Shown here in pieces: positions 47,471-58,760 of a stretch of DNA of 64,000 nucleotides; position 1 is the stretch's first letter; every line of letters starts with the position of its first letter. Origin of the DNA: Lepas anatifera (taxonomy: Eukaryota; Arthropoda; Thecostraca; Lepadidae); assembly GCA_034440635.1 (NCBI GenBank), contig JAOTON010001900.1:62001-126000 (forward strand), written 5' to 3'. The position numbers were made by a program, and so were the translations under genes. The notes below the pieces were generated by a model, which saw nothing but the letters and a program-made list of their open reading frames with translations, had not been told where the DNA came from and searched no databases.

Positions 47471-48316
47471 ATTAATTTCTTAATAGATGTGATCACATGG
47501 CTGACACTTAAGAGATTTTCATCACTAGTTTTGAATGATATCATATTGCTTACTATTTGGTAATATTAGGTAGTTTATTAATTTCATATCCACGCTAGAC
47601 CCATGCCGGGATCAGTCATTAACAATAATGAGTTATGTTAAATATACAGTTCAAAAGCACACATATTTGTTAGTTATTTTCCGTTTAATCGTATGAATAG
47701 CATGCAAAATCATTTAGAAAATCTTTGATGAGGCACAAAATCTAACTTATTCAACTTTGAGGGTGGGCATCATACACAGTCTTGAGCTCATTCTCATGCA
47801 ATAATTCACTCTTAGGAAACCGAATCTTTATTTTCAATTTTCTTCTTTCGTTTGACAGAAAGCACTAAAAAACTACTTAATATAAGTAACAGATAGACGG
47901 TATCAAAAACTCTTATTCTGCACACACGCCTTGAAATGGGCCAAAACGGAAACTCAAAGCTTCAATTAACTGCTTATTTGAAAGCACTATCTTGATGTGT
48001 CGTGGTTTGAAGACATAGATTGTAAACACTGTTTCTGCACGGAAAATAAAACTTAGTCCTATCTCTGGCATTGCCTACGTAATTTCGAACTGCGTGAAAC
48101 TGACACAAGAAAAGATCAAGAAGTTTTTTCACAAACCACCCCTCTTCAAGTAATGATGACTACGTTCTCTATTACCCTGATATTTACCTACCAATCGCCC
48201 CCCGCGCGTGCGACACGCCAGTCACAAAACCATCATGGTGCGACACAAAATATTAGTCATTAGGACTTTGCTAGCCTGAGAGTAAGATTACTTTCCTAGA
48301 CACATATTTTTTGGTC
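47471..48316. other. AT-rich spacer between repeat blocks
   Basis: No gene or repeat end was recognised. It might be the body of a mobile element whose ends are the GAGTCGACTC-rich blocks. Confidence 0.3.
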
Positions 48317-49056
48317 ATTCTTCACCCTTGACATATCCGGGGAATTCCTCATCGTCACCATACCCAGGGTATTCTTCACTTTCACCACAACCTTGTCATT
48401 CTTCACCGTTGCCACAGTGTTATTGTTCACCCTCGCCATACCCGCAGACTTGTTGATGACTCAATTTTTTTTTAGTTGACTCGACTCTGACTCACAGCCT
48501 AACGGCTGTCTCTAATTCCGCCTCGACTCGCCACGTTGAAAATGGTGAGCCGACACGACTCAGCCCAGCTTCAGAGGTGAGTCGAATCGACTCCGGCTCA
48601 AATAAGCATGAATAAAGGTATTGTGATTAGCATATTATTGAAGTAAATGTGCAGTTAGTTATTTGTTCATGACGTGAATCAATGTACTAGAATTTGCGTA
48701 TTAAGGAATGCAATGTGCATTTTGTGTGTGCTTACTCTGCCACCATTCTTAGTCAGAGTCAACTCCGACTCAATGCTTATTTGAGTCGACACACTTCTGA
48801 ATTTGGGCTGAGTCGAGTCGGCTCACCATTTTCAACGTGGCGAGTCGAGTCGAAATCAGAGTCAGCCGTTAATATGTGAGTCAGAGTCGAGTCGACTCAA
48901 GAAAATTTGAGTCATCAACAAGTCTGCGAGTATGGCGAGGATGAAAATAACCACTGTGCGGCAACGGTGAAGAACACCAAGGTTGTGGTGAAGGTGAAGA
49001 ATACCCTGGGTATGGGGACGATGATGAATACCCCGGATACGGCAAGGGTGAAGAAT
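48317..49056. repeat. large inverted repeat with about 290-bp arms
   Basis: The left arm (48317-48610) and right arm (48773-49056) are inverted copies around a spacer of about 160 bp. From outside in, each arm has about four 27-bp units (CTTCACC on the left, GGTGAAG on the right), then GCAGACTTGTTGATGACTCA (inverted on the right), then a GAGTCGA-rich segment with CCACGTTGAAAATGGTGAGC, and finally CTCAAATAAGCAT. This is a foldback-like structure; a partial third copy is at 47190-47470. No terminal target duplication was found. Confidence 0.8.
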
Positions 49057-49999
49057 ATCCCGGTATGGCAGGGGTGAATAATATCCTGTTGTCACGAGAG
49101 TGAAGAATACCCTGAGTCTGGTGACCATGAAGAATACCCAGAATATGGCAGGTGTAAAGAATACCCCGGTATGACGAGAGTGAACAATATCTCGCGTATC
49201 ACGAGGGTGAAGAATACCCCGGTATAGTCATGGTGAAGAACACCCCGCGTATCGCGAGAGAGAAGAATATCCCGGTATAGTCATGGTGAAGAACACCTCG
49301 TCTATCGCGAGAATAGAAGAATACCCCGGTAAAGTCATGGCGAAGAACACCCCGCGTATCGCGAGAGAGAAGAATACCCCGGTATAGTCATGGTGAAGAA
49401 CACCCCGCGTATCGCGAGAGAGAAGAATACCCCGGTATAGTCATGGTGAAGAACACCTCGTCTATCGCGAGAGAGAAGAATACCCCGGTAAATTCATGGC
49501 GAAGAACACCCCGCGTATCGCGAGAGAGAAGAATATCCCGGCATAGTCATGGTGAAGAACACCCCGTCTATCGCGAGAGAGAAGAATGCCCCGGTATAGT
49601 CATGGCGAAGAACACTCCGCGTATCGCGAGAGAGAAGAATACCCCGGTATAGTCATGGTGAATAACACCCCGCGTATCGCGAGAGAGAAGAATATCCTGG
49701 TATAGTCATGGTGAAGAACACCCCGTATATCGCGAGAGAGAAGAATGCCCCGGTAAAGTCATGGTGAAGAATACCCCGCGTATCGCGAGGGAGAAAAATA
49801 CTCCAGGTGGGGCGAGGGTGAAGAATACCCTGCGTATAGCGAGGGAGAATACTCCAGGTGGGGCGAGAGTGAAGAATACGCCGGGTATGGTCAAGGTGAA
49901 CAATACTCCAGGTGGGGCGAGGGTGAAGAATGTCAAAGGTATGGCGAGGGTGGAGAATATCCTGGGTAGGCCGAGGTTGAAGAATGCCCCGGTATCGCA
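48930..49999 (+). repeat. 27/53-bp minisatellite expanded from the right arm of the inverted repeat
   Basis: The basic unit is about 27 bp (GTATGGCGAGGGTGAAGAATACCCC-like, cited in parts: GTATGGCGAGGGTGAAG then AATACCCC). Between about 49200 and 49790 the unit is a 53-bp dimer, GTATAGTCATGGTGAAGAAC with CGCGTATCGCGAGAGAGAAG, repeated with an exact offset of 53 (for example 49381 and 49434). After 49790 the simple 27-bp form returns with GGTGGGGCGAGGGTGAAG variants. Frames on both strands are open for up to 119 codons because of the periodicity; these are not credible genes. Confidence 0.85.
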
Positions 50000-50900
50000 A
50001 GGGGTCAAATCAAAGCAAGTATCAAGTAAGGCAAGCTGTAGTTTGTGCACCCATGCCCAAAACACCTGGATCGTCTCAGAATCTAGCTGAAAAAATACAT
50101 GGTGCTTTGAATTGGTGACGTCAACAACTCGAACAGTTTCGCTGTATTGTTTTCATGAAGGTCACCACAGTCTGAACCAGTGCCGTCAGATAATATCCCT
50201 ATTTTATCTCTCTTGTCACTTAAAATGAAATGATTTGATCTGCATTCTCATAAAACCTGCACGGATCAGCGGATTTATTCGTCTCGGAGCAGATAAGAAA
50301 TATGACTCTACTGAAATGCCCGGCTCAGGTGAAGACAGGCGTGGGCTTATCATGTCCAGTGAGTGATACCGTATGTTCCACAATCCAGATTCATCGGCGC
50401 GGAAGGTTTTAGGGATGGCGGGGAGACCAACTTGCTATTCTTGGCACGCTTGCGTCACAAATGAGCAACATTATCTTCAATGTTCTGCTGATAGTAAGGA
50501 AACAGGAGCAGCCCGTTCACCTTCAAAGAAGATATGTGCCATGCATTGCAATATAGTATGTCTAAATGATACCCAATAGTCTTTCAAGGCAAATAATAAA
50601 CGCTAACGAATAAAGGCAAAATGTTACCCAAAGTTTGCGACAACGCACCCTATGTAGAAAACTATCCAATCCAGTCAGTCTTTGCCATCTTCTCTAAACC
50701 TCTCGGCGACGTTTGGTTTAGCTCATACAACCAAAGTGTCGTAGCAACTTATACGACATGGTAAAAAAGAACTATGCTGAAAGCTGCGCTACTTGATCAT
50801 CGGTTTTTCTGCAGTACGTTTTCACTTTTTTGTTCACTCGAAGCTTACCGAATCTTTTTTGGTCATATCCGAACGTCCCTGTCTCCTAGGCAGTACAGGT
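50000..50900. other. unassigned spacer
   Basis: No gene, tRNA or repeat boundary was recognised. Confidence 0.3.
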
Positions 50901-50904
50901 TCAT

Positions 50905-51330
50905 GGAGCGACGGTCCTGCCCACCGACCTCGCCACAGTACTGAATGAGGCAAGGAGTACAATAGGCCAGGGATCTCAGACAGACTGCATTCACACTGAT
51001 TTTACGTCAGCCTTCTACAGTGTTAACCACACCCTCTTGCTCCACAAGTTGTATTACTTATTTCACATAACAGGACCTGCCTGAAATCGGATCTTCTCTT
51101 ATTTGCATGACATCTCAGCGTGTGATCGTGAATGGAAAATGTTCTGCCCGGACGGCTGTAACCTCAGGCACGCCGAGGGGAGGACTGCTGTCTCCCCTAA
51201 TATTCGCCATGAAGATCAATGATCTTCCGGTCATAATTAATTTGCCACTGTCTAATGTTTGCCGATGATGTCCAAATTTTCACACCCAAAACTGCGGAAG
51301 ACACAAAAACTGCAGAACATTTTCACTCCA
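50905..51330 (+). pseudogene. non-LTR reverse transcriptase fragment
   Basis: The plus strand shows DFTSAFYSVNHTLLLHKL at 50998-51051 (motif A region), SQRVIVNGK at 51113, SGTPRGGLLSPLIFAM at about 51164-51210 and MFADDVQIF at about 51256-51282. These are the palm-domain blocks of a non-LTR RT and the catalytic FADD is intact. A UGA after ITGPA, and frame changes before MTSQR and before MFADD, disable it. Neither the endonuclease nor the 3' end is present, so it is truncated at both sides. It differs in sequence from the two larger elements. Confidence 0.75.
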
Positions 51331-51849
51331 CGTCAATGCAATAGTTTAAAAAGCTAACAAATGTCTCGGTCTTTTAATCAGATATTTCCAAAAACAACAG
51401 ATAGACGTGGTGCTGGGGGAGGCATGTTTTCCCAAGATACATTTACTTAAAGGTACGTTCAAGAGGGGATTCCTTCACGCCCGATTGACGTCTCACGGGC
51501 GTGGAGGAGTTCCTTCACCTTTGGGCCGTGTGTCAAACTGCTGCTAATGGCACTGCATGCTTACAAATTTGTGAGAATACACGGTAATCAAGTTTATTCC
51601 GAATGCAATATATAAGCATTTTATCTTCGATTCTGGTTCTCTTTTTGCAAAAATCTGGATATTTCATCATTTAATTTTCCAATAGTATATGTTACAAGGT
51701 GTGACGTCACATCCGGTGATCTGCGCTAGCTGTTGGAGGGGGCTGATTTGGAAGAGTCCCGCAAGTGGTAATTGAGTTTTTAAGTAAAAGCCGACATGTA
51801 TAAACAGACATGTTTCACGAAACACTAGGTTAATTCAAATATTCTGTGA

Positions 51850-51850
<1 letters not shown>
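51331..51850. other. unassigned spacer
   Basis: No coding signal. It may contain the eroded 3' part of the retroelement fragment on its left. Confidence 0.3.

Positions 51851-51851
<1 letters not shown>

Positions 51852-51895
<44 letters not shown>
51852..51895. repeat. AT dinucleotide microsatellite
   Basis: Twenty-two uninterrupted AT units. Confidence 0.95.
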
Positions 51896-51898
<3 letters not shown>

Positions 51899-52509
51899 AA
51901 CTGTAAGGTGCTTAAAACTACAGAATTGAGCTTACGTCTTTTTATTTATCATAAAATATGAAGAATATGACTTTTGAGTCTAGAAAGAATATGTTTTAGC
52001 TCTATGACCGTCATGTTTATAGTTCTAGTTAGGTTTGTAGGAACTGACTTTGTCTGTTAATGGGAGACACAGCCCGTAGACAGTGCAAAAAATAAATGAA
52101 ATAAAATAAAGGGTACGTACTGTGGGTTGTATTATTGATAATAATTTTTGCAGCCAGGCGTCTGATCATTCGTCGCTGCACGTTGGGCCCGAGGTACAGA
52201 CTGGGGAAAAGGGTTTATCAATAATTAATCAGATTAACTTATCTTGTGCGAGGGATTGAGTTTAGGGATAATCTGACCCTGGCCACGAAGTATAATCTGA
52301 CCCTGGCCACGAAGTATAATCTGAATTAATTAGTTTGAGCGAGGCAAATCTAATAAATGATACCATCAGTCTGAAAGAAATGGAAGAGCTTAGAGTCATG
52401 GTACCGATCTAGAATTTAATGCACTAGTACTACAGAAGAAGTTAATGCTAGCGTTTTAGCTGCAGCCAGCAACAAAAATGAGATACATAAGATAATAGCA
52501 ATAACAATT
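51896..52509. other. unassigned AT-rich spacer
   Basis: It includes a 24-bp direct duplication TAATCTGACCCTGGCCACGAAG at about 52269 and 52293 (20-plus bases cited by its first words). No gene is seen. Confidence 0.35.
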
Positions 52510-52597
52510 AATAATAATAATAATAATAGATCTCATTATGATAATAATAATATTAACCATCATCATCGTCGTCATCATCATCACAATCATCATCATC

Positions 52598-52629
<32 letters not shown>

Positions 52630-52650
52630 CATCATAATGATAATGATAAT
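52510..52650. repeat. compound AAT/CAT trinucleotide microsatellite
   Basis: AAT repeats (52510-52550) pass into CAT repeats with a few interruptions (52556-52635) and then AATGAT words. On the minus strand this gives a run of methionine and isoleucine codons, an artefact. Confidence 0.9.
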
Positions 52651-53084
52651 ACCACCCAAATAAACAATTAGAATATTTAAAATAATTTGTTATTAATAAA
52701 AAAGATAGTGTTTAGCTGAAACAAATGAGAAGTCTGTCACACAATTACTGGTTTAATTTTGCAGCATTGTAGACATACTCCTTAGGTTAGAGGTATCCCG
52801 ATTATTATTGTCACGACAGTTTTTTTTTAGAAATTCATTCAATAAAACCATAGATATCTACTTGTTTGTGTCTGTGTAAAAAACATCTTTATGAAACTGA
52901 ATTCAATGTTTGGCTACACTATAACTGATAATTTGAGATTTTACCTATATGATTCTGACGAAGGGCCGTGCCCAAATATATACTCTACTCAGTACGGGAA
53001 GGCGATAATTCAACGTAAAAATTCAAATGCTAAAACTAGAATACGGGGCCCAAACCTAACTCCAGGGGATTTATTATTTGCTGG

Positions 53085-55446
53085 TGCTGGCGTGTATAAC
53101 CCAGGCACTGGTGCCGGCATGTGCCACCCAGGTTCTGGTGCTGTCGTATGCCACCCAGGTACTGGTGCTGGCGTGCATCACCCAGGTACTGGTGCTGCCG
53201 TGTGCCACCCAGGTTCTGGTGCTGCCATGTGCCACCCAGGTACTGGTGCTGCCGTGTGCCACCCAGGTACTGGTGCTGTCGTGTGTCACCCAGGTACTGA
53301 TGCTGGCATGAGCCACCCAGGCACTGGTGCTGTCGTATGCCACCCAGGTACTGGTGCTGGCGTGCATCACCCAGGTACTGGTGCTGCCGTGTATCACCCA
53401 GGTACTGGTGCTGCCGTGTGCCACCCAGGTACTGGTGCTGTCGTGTGTCACCCAGGTACTGGTGCTGTCGTGTGTCACCCAGGTACTGGTGCTGTCGTGT
53501 GTCACCCAGGTACTGGTGCAACCAGGTACTGATGCTGGCATGAGCCACCCAGGCACTGGTGCTGTCGTATGCCACCCAGGTACTGGTGCTGGCGTGTATC
53601 ACCCAGGTACTGGTGCTGCCGTGTGTCACCCAGGTACTGGCGCTGGCGTGTGCCACCCAGGTACTGGTGCTGGCGTGCATCACCCAGGTACTGGTGCTGC
53701 CGTGTATCACCCAGGTACTGGTGCTGTCGTGTCACCCAGGTACTGGTGCTGTCGTGTGTCACCCAGGTACTGGTGCAACCAGGTACTGATGCTGGCATGA
53801 GCCACCCAGGCACTGGTGCCGCCATGTGCCACCCAGGTTCTGGTGCTGCCATGTGCCACCCAGGTACTGGTGCTGTCGTATGCCACCCAGGTACTGGTGC
53901 TGGCGTGCATCACCCAGGTACTGGTGCTGCCGTGTATCACCCAGGTACTGGTGCTGCCGTGTGCCACCCAGGTACTGGTGCTGTCGTGTGTCACCCAGGT
54001 ACTGGTGCTGTCGTATGCCACCCAGGTACTGGTGCTGGCGTGCATCACCCAGGTACTGGTGCTGCCGTGTATCACCCAGGTACTGGTGCTGCCGTGTGCC
54101 ACCCAGGTACTGGTGCTGTCGTGTGTCACCCAGGCACTGGTGCTCGTATGCCACCCAGGTACTGGTGCTGGCGTGCATCACCCAGGTACTGGTGCTGCCG
54201 TGTATCACCCAGGTACTGGTGCTGCCGTGTGCCACCCAGGTACTGGTGCTGTCGTGTGTCACCCAGGTACTGGTGCTGTCGTGTGTCACCCAGGTACTGG
54301 TGCAACCAGGTACTGATGCTGGCATGAGCCACCCAGGCACTGGTGCTGTCGTGTGTCACCCAGGTACTGGTGCAACCAGGTACTGATGCTGGCATGAGTC
54401 ACCCAGGCACTGGTGCTGTCGTATGCCACCCAGGTACTGGTGCTGGCGTGTATCACCCAGGTACTGGTGCTGCCGTGTGTCACCCAGGTACTGGCGCTGG
54501 CGTGTGCCACCCAGGTACTGGTGCTGGCGTGTATCACCCAGGTACTGGTGTGTCGTGTGTCACCCAGGTACTGGTGCAACCAGGTACTGATGCTGGCATG
54601 AGCCACCCAGGTACTGGTGCTGGCGTGTATCACCCAGGTACTGGTGCTGCCGTGTGCCACCCAGGTACTGGTGCTGGCGTGTGCCACCCACGTACTGGTG
54701 CCGGCGTGTGCCACCCAGGTTCTGGTGCTGCCATGTGCCACCCAGGTACTGGTACTGGCATGTGCCACCCAGGTACTGGTGCTGTCGTGTATCACCCAGG
54801 TACTGGTGCTGTCGTGTATCACCCAGGTACTGGTGCTGCCGTGTGCCACCCAGGTACTGGTGCTGGCGTGTGCCACCCACGTACTGGTGCCGGCGTGTGC
54901 CACCCAGGTTCTGGTGCTGCCATGTGCCACCCAGGTACTGGTACTGGCATGTGCCACCCAGGTACTGGTGCTGTCGTGTATAACCCAGGCACTGGTGCTG
55001 TCGTGTATCACCCAGGTACTGGTGCTGCCGTGTGCCACCCAGGTACTGGTGCTGGCGTGTGCCACCCACGTACTGGTGCCGGCGTGTGCCACCCAGGTTC
55101 TGGTGCTGCCATGTGCCACCCAGGTACTGGTACTGGCATGTGCCACCCAGGTACTGGTGCTGTCGTGTATCACCCAGGTACTGGTGCTGTCGTGTATCAC
55201 CCAGGTACTGGTGCTGTCGTGCCACCCAGGTACTGGTGCTGCCGTGTGCCACCCAGGTACTGGTGCTGGCGTGTATCACCCAGGTACTGGTGCTGGCGTG
55301 TGCCAACCAGGTACTGGTGCTGGCTGTGTCACCCAGATACTGGTACCGGTGTGCCACCCAGTTACTGGTGCTGTCGTGTGTCACCCAGATACTGGTGCTG
55401 GCGTGTGCCACCCAGGTACTGGTGCTGGCGTGTGCCACCCAGGTTC
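53085..55446. repeat. 27-bp minisatellite of about 87 units with higher-order structure
   Basis: The unit is GGTACTGGTGCTGTCGTGTG followed by TCACCCA; variable positions are mostly GTC/GCC/GGC, GTG/ATG and TGT/TGC/TAT/CAT. Shortened units (GGTACTGGTGCAACCA) precede a GGTACTGATGCTGGCATGAG variant at about 53511, 53772, 54295, 54366 and 54570, marking a higher-order period. From about 54600 to 55200 a seven-unit block of exactly 189 bp repeats three times (the rare CGTACTGGTGCCGGCG word is at 54691, 54880 and 55069). Since 27 is nine codons and no frame contains a stop, all six frames stay open for hundreds of codons. Nothing else supports translation. Confidence 0.9.
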
Positions 55447-55568
55447 CAGAATTGTCAGGCTGCTTGCTGCTGGAGCTGCTTCAGAGGTCGTTAATAATGT
55501 ATAATCCCGTTCAAATGTGTGTTCACGTAACGCAACTGGCGCTGGCATAAAAACCTCAGCAGTGCGCG

Positions 55569-55748
55569 GGTGCCACGGGTACTGACATGTGAGCTCCGCC
55601 TCAGATGGAAGCGCTGGCCGTGGTTGTGGGTGCCACGGGTGCTGACATGTGAGCTCCGCTTCAGATGGAGGCGCTGGCCGTGGTTGTGGGTGCCACGGGT
55701 ACTGACATGTGAGCTCCGCTTCAGATGGAGGCGCTGGCCGTGGTCGTG
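55569..55748. repeat. three tandem 60-bp units beside the minisatellite
   Basis: Each unit starts GTGCCACGGGTACTGACATG and ends GCGCTGGCCGTGGTTGTGG, with only a few differences. The GCCACGGGTACTG start resembles the 27-bp unit's CCACCCAGGTACTGG, so it may derive from it. A minus-strand frame of 153 codons (55842-55381) spans it by periodicity. Confidence 0.85.
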
Positions 55749-55980
55749 GGTCGCTGTTGCTGGCAGCTGGTGCATAAGTGCCTCGCCCTGACACGCTGGA
55801 CGGTTCACACTTTCGGCCGAGCCTTGCGCCTAGGTTTTGCAATCATTAGACCAAGCAAGCCTGGTGAGTCTGGCGTGGCACTCGCTGTCCCTGAAGACAA
55901 TTGTAATATGGTAATAGCAAACCTTGTAAAAATCAGCAGAGAAACACTATCTTGCGTTGGCAACTGTTTCTTTTTCCCAG

Positions 55981-56375
55981 TTGGAGGGAATGTGGCATCT
56001 ATCTATATACCGTGATTTTAAACTGAGATAGCCAAGTTGTAAACCATGTCAGAAAACCCGGTACCCAAGCAGCCGTACCCAAGCAGCCGACCACAGTTGT
56101 CAGGTGTTGGCGTGACGACATGCTGACGTAACGGTTTAGTTGTCAGTCAATGGGAGCCCTTGAAGCCTATTGAACATGGTAGTAGTATTCAGATCATGAC
56201 GTGATCCACGGGCAGAGGTTTATTTCTTACCCTATAGGAGCATTTTAAAAATTGAAATATTGAGCTCATTGGACATTTTTCAGAGATATCATGGAAGTTT
56301 TCATGATTTTTGGCTAACAATACCCCTAATTACTCTAATTTCAGGAACTCTACCAAGATGCCGCATTCTCTTTAA
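55981..56375 (-). mobile_element. T2/Kolobok-like MITE, copy A4, reverse orientation
   Basis: The left end TTGGAGGGAATGTGGCATCT (TTAA decayed to TTGG) and the right end GATGCCGCATTCTCTTTAA match the family A ends. The interior, read on the minus strand, has AGCCAAAAATCATGA, and on the plus strand TAAACTGAGATAGCC, the inverse of the CTATCTCAGTTAAA word. It lies just upstream of the CH exon. Confidence 0.8.
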
Positions 56376-56851
56376 GTATTACATAAGGGGGAATGGGGGA
56401 CAGGAGAGGGTTGCTTTGCTATTTTAGCTAGTGTTGACGTTGTCCTTGGAGTTAAACTTTTTTCTTTTTTCCACAACCCGGTATTTCTCTTCGTTCCTGT
56501 TTTAAAATGGAGATTGTTTTCGAAAATCTGGCAGGTGACATGACGCCCACAGACATAGGAATGTCTGGTATTTTAGGGGCACAGGGGGTAGTTTTCAGGC
56601 TGATTCTTGAACTGCTGAGCGACAATTTTTTTAAGTTAATTGCTACCATGAAAGATCATACCATCAACTGTTATAATGAATCAATTAATGTTGAAAACAA
56701 AACAACATTATCATTTCTGATTTGATAATTTTGCTAGAAATCACGGTAGTTTCAAAGAATCCGTAGATAAGGGTTTACACTAAATAATAAATTATTTTCC
56801 CCAAAATAGAAATAGTGATGGTGTTGAAATAGAGCAGTGCTTGATCTTCAG
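56376..56851 (+). other. likely intron or upstream sequence of the filamin-like gene
   Basis: No exon was recognised here. The sequence ends TTGATCTTCAG, a plausible splice acceptor at 56850-56851. A 72-codon frame at 56507-56725 has no recognisable motif. Confidence 0.35.
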
Positions 56852-57088
56852 CGCCGTCGGCGTCGGCGGAGGAGGCGGCTCAGCTGCTGGCCTGGGTGGA
56901 GGAGCAGCTGCCCGGGACGTCATGTGACCAACCTCGGCACGGACTGGTGCGACGGACTGCTGCTGGCGGAGCTGGTCAATGCGCTGGCACCGCGCTCGGT
57001 ACCTCCGGAGCGCCTCAGTCGCGACCGGCCGGCAAAGAACGTCGCGCTGGCGGTGGAGCGCGCCAGTCACCTCCTCAAAGTGGATGAG
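56852..57088 (+). CDS. calponin-homology exon of a filamin-like actin-binding protein (one frameshift)
   Basis: The exon reads AAQLLAWVEEQLPG in one frame and then, after a one-base shift in the CCCGGG run near 56918-56923, HVTNLGTDWCDGLLLAELVN and DRPAKNVALAVERASHLLKV. This is the middle of a CH domain: LLAWV helix, the TN-L-x-x-DW-x-DG core, LV-x-x-LAP, then the AKN-x-A-x-A helix. It resembles the second CH domain of filamins, which binds F-actin. A GTTAGT donor follows at 57089 in phase 0, matching the phase-0 acceptor at 61050, and the missing CH C-terminus is found there. The frameshift may be a sequencing error or a real defect; upstream exons (first CH domain) are not in the window or not recognised. 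Confidence 0.75.
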
Positions 57089-57929
57089 GTTAGTGGTCGC
57101 TCCTCTCTAACGCGAAACAAGACAATATTCAGTCATGCTTTAAACCTGTCGCGATAAGGGGATATATTATAATTTGTCAAGGGAAATGACCCGAGGCCCA
57201 AGATTATAAAAGTGTCAAGTAAAAGCCGACAGGTTTGAGGAAAACCCTAAAAACAATCTTAATAGAAGGAAAACCATAAATAGTAACTAAAAAAAACATT
57301 TGTAATTAAAAATATATATATCTGTCTCCTTTTACTTGGCACTCGTATCATCTAGAGCCTTAGGTGTGTTCGCTTGACATATACAGCATACTGTAGGGTT
57401 GCCCATTTTACTGGCACCCCTAGGTTTGCAAAATAGTACACCAGAGTCCCATTATTTGGTCAAAATGCTACTCAGAACTGGTTTTGGTTTCCTCGAGACC
57501 AAAAAAACTGACCATGCGCAGCGGGGGTGAACATAGCCCCTTTATCGTACCAATACACAGTGGTGCAGGAGACCAGAAGAAAACAGGGTGGAGCCTCTGG
57601 CTCAAAAACTATTTACGATGGAACGATAATTTTTTCATTAAATGAAGGCTTTCTATTACGTGGTTCAAGCAAGCACACGCAATGATGGTTTTCGTTATTG
57701 GGCTTTCGACCAATGACCATTTAGAAATGTCAGTAAAATATCATAATTGTATACTGGTCATAACCACTTTTGATTAAGAACTTATGACGATAGAATGATG
57801 ATTTTTACTTCAATTGAGGGCTGGTGGTCAAATGGTTTGGATACAAACACCAAATATCAGATTCAGATTCCAGATTCCGACAAATCATAATACAGAGATG
57901 CCATAAAAATATCACTACATGTTGGTAAT

Positions 57930-58205
57930 ACCATAGGCGGATCCAGGGGCAGGTGCCCTCCCCGACCGACCCTGGGCGCCCCCATAAATGGTCACGGCGC
58001 TCCAGTAAATGGTCGATGGTGCCCCCTTGAAATATGTCGCTTCCAAACCCCCATGCGAAAATCGGCGCCCCGCGACAGGATTTCGCGTCCATCTGATAAG
58101 ATTTTCCGGTCAAAAGTGGTGCCCCCTTCGTCTGGATGGCAGCCCCCACCCCAGCAAGGTGCCTCCCCCACCTCCCCCGATCGGCGATCCTGGATACGCC
58201 TATGG
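57930..58205 (+). mobile_element. small MITE nested in the MULE-like element
   Basis: The ends CCATAGGCGGATCCAGG and CCTGGATACGCCTATGG are inverted copies with one mismatch. A GTAAT word precedes (57925-57929) and follows (58206-58210), a possible target duplication. The interior is rich in GGCGCCCC words. No coding capacity. Confidence 0.7.
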
Positions 58206-58635
58206 GTAATGGTATTTTTAATCAAGGACTTATAATGATAGAATATCAATCTTTAATTAACTACAAGGCCTTTCGTTGAATGGTACAAACAAACACAAAA
58301 CATACTTGTGTTTTGAATTCAGGTTTCCGTCAAATCACGCATTGGTCACATAGGAAAACGCCACAATTTTTCTTTGCTGACGCTCATTTTCAGTTCCACA
58401 CAGAGACTATTGAGGATATTTGATGGCTCTGATGCTCAGTACAATAGATGCAAATGACTACAAAGCCGGCAAATCTGACCAAAAGCAATAAACTGAGTAA
58501 AACTTGCGATTTATACGGAAACGTGTTTGATTTGGAGCATATCGACAACTGCAGCTAATGCCATGTTACGTGCTATTACGTACACACCTATGTAAAATCA
58601 CCAGTTTTTATCCTCTTTAGTCCTATTTAAATGGC

Positions 58636-58760
58636 GACAGCATCAGGCTGGCATGCAACGACCCAAAACAAATTCACGATTTTAGTCCTCCGCTAATTAT
58701 CAGTAGGACTAAAACCGTCATAACTTGTTTTCGGTCACCGGATGCCAACCTGATGATTCC
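58636..58760. repeat. imperfect hairpin with arms of about 55 bp
   Basis: CATCAGGCTGGCATGC, GACCCAAAACAA and GATTTTAGTCCT on the left pair with AGGACTAAAACC, TTGTTTTCGGTC and GGATGCCAACCTGATG on the right. It sits inside the MULE-like element and may be a decayed miniature element. A second small perfect hairpin (ATTTCTGTGACC with GGTCACAGAAAT) is at 58934-58961. Confidence 0.75.

Noticed and set aside
49443..50090. Frames with repeated KNTPRIAREKNTP or the reverse-strand counterpart
   Set aside because: Periodicity of the 27/53-bp minisatellite; no independent evidence of coding.
52456..52659. Methionine-rich minus-strand protein
   Set aside because: Translation of a CAT/AAT microsatellite.
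53337..55504. Long open frames (up to 383 codons) made of nine-residue repeats on both strands
   Set aside because: They follow from a stop-free 27-bp unit whose length is a multiple of three. All six frames are open equally, and there is no start context, splice site or codon bias to favour one.
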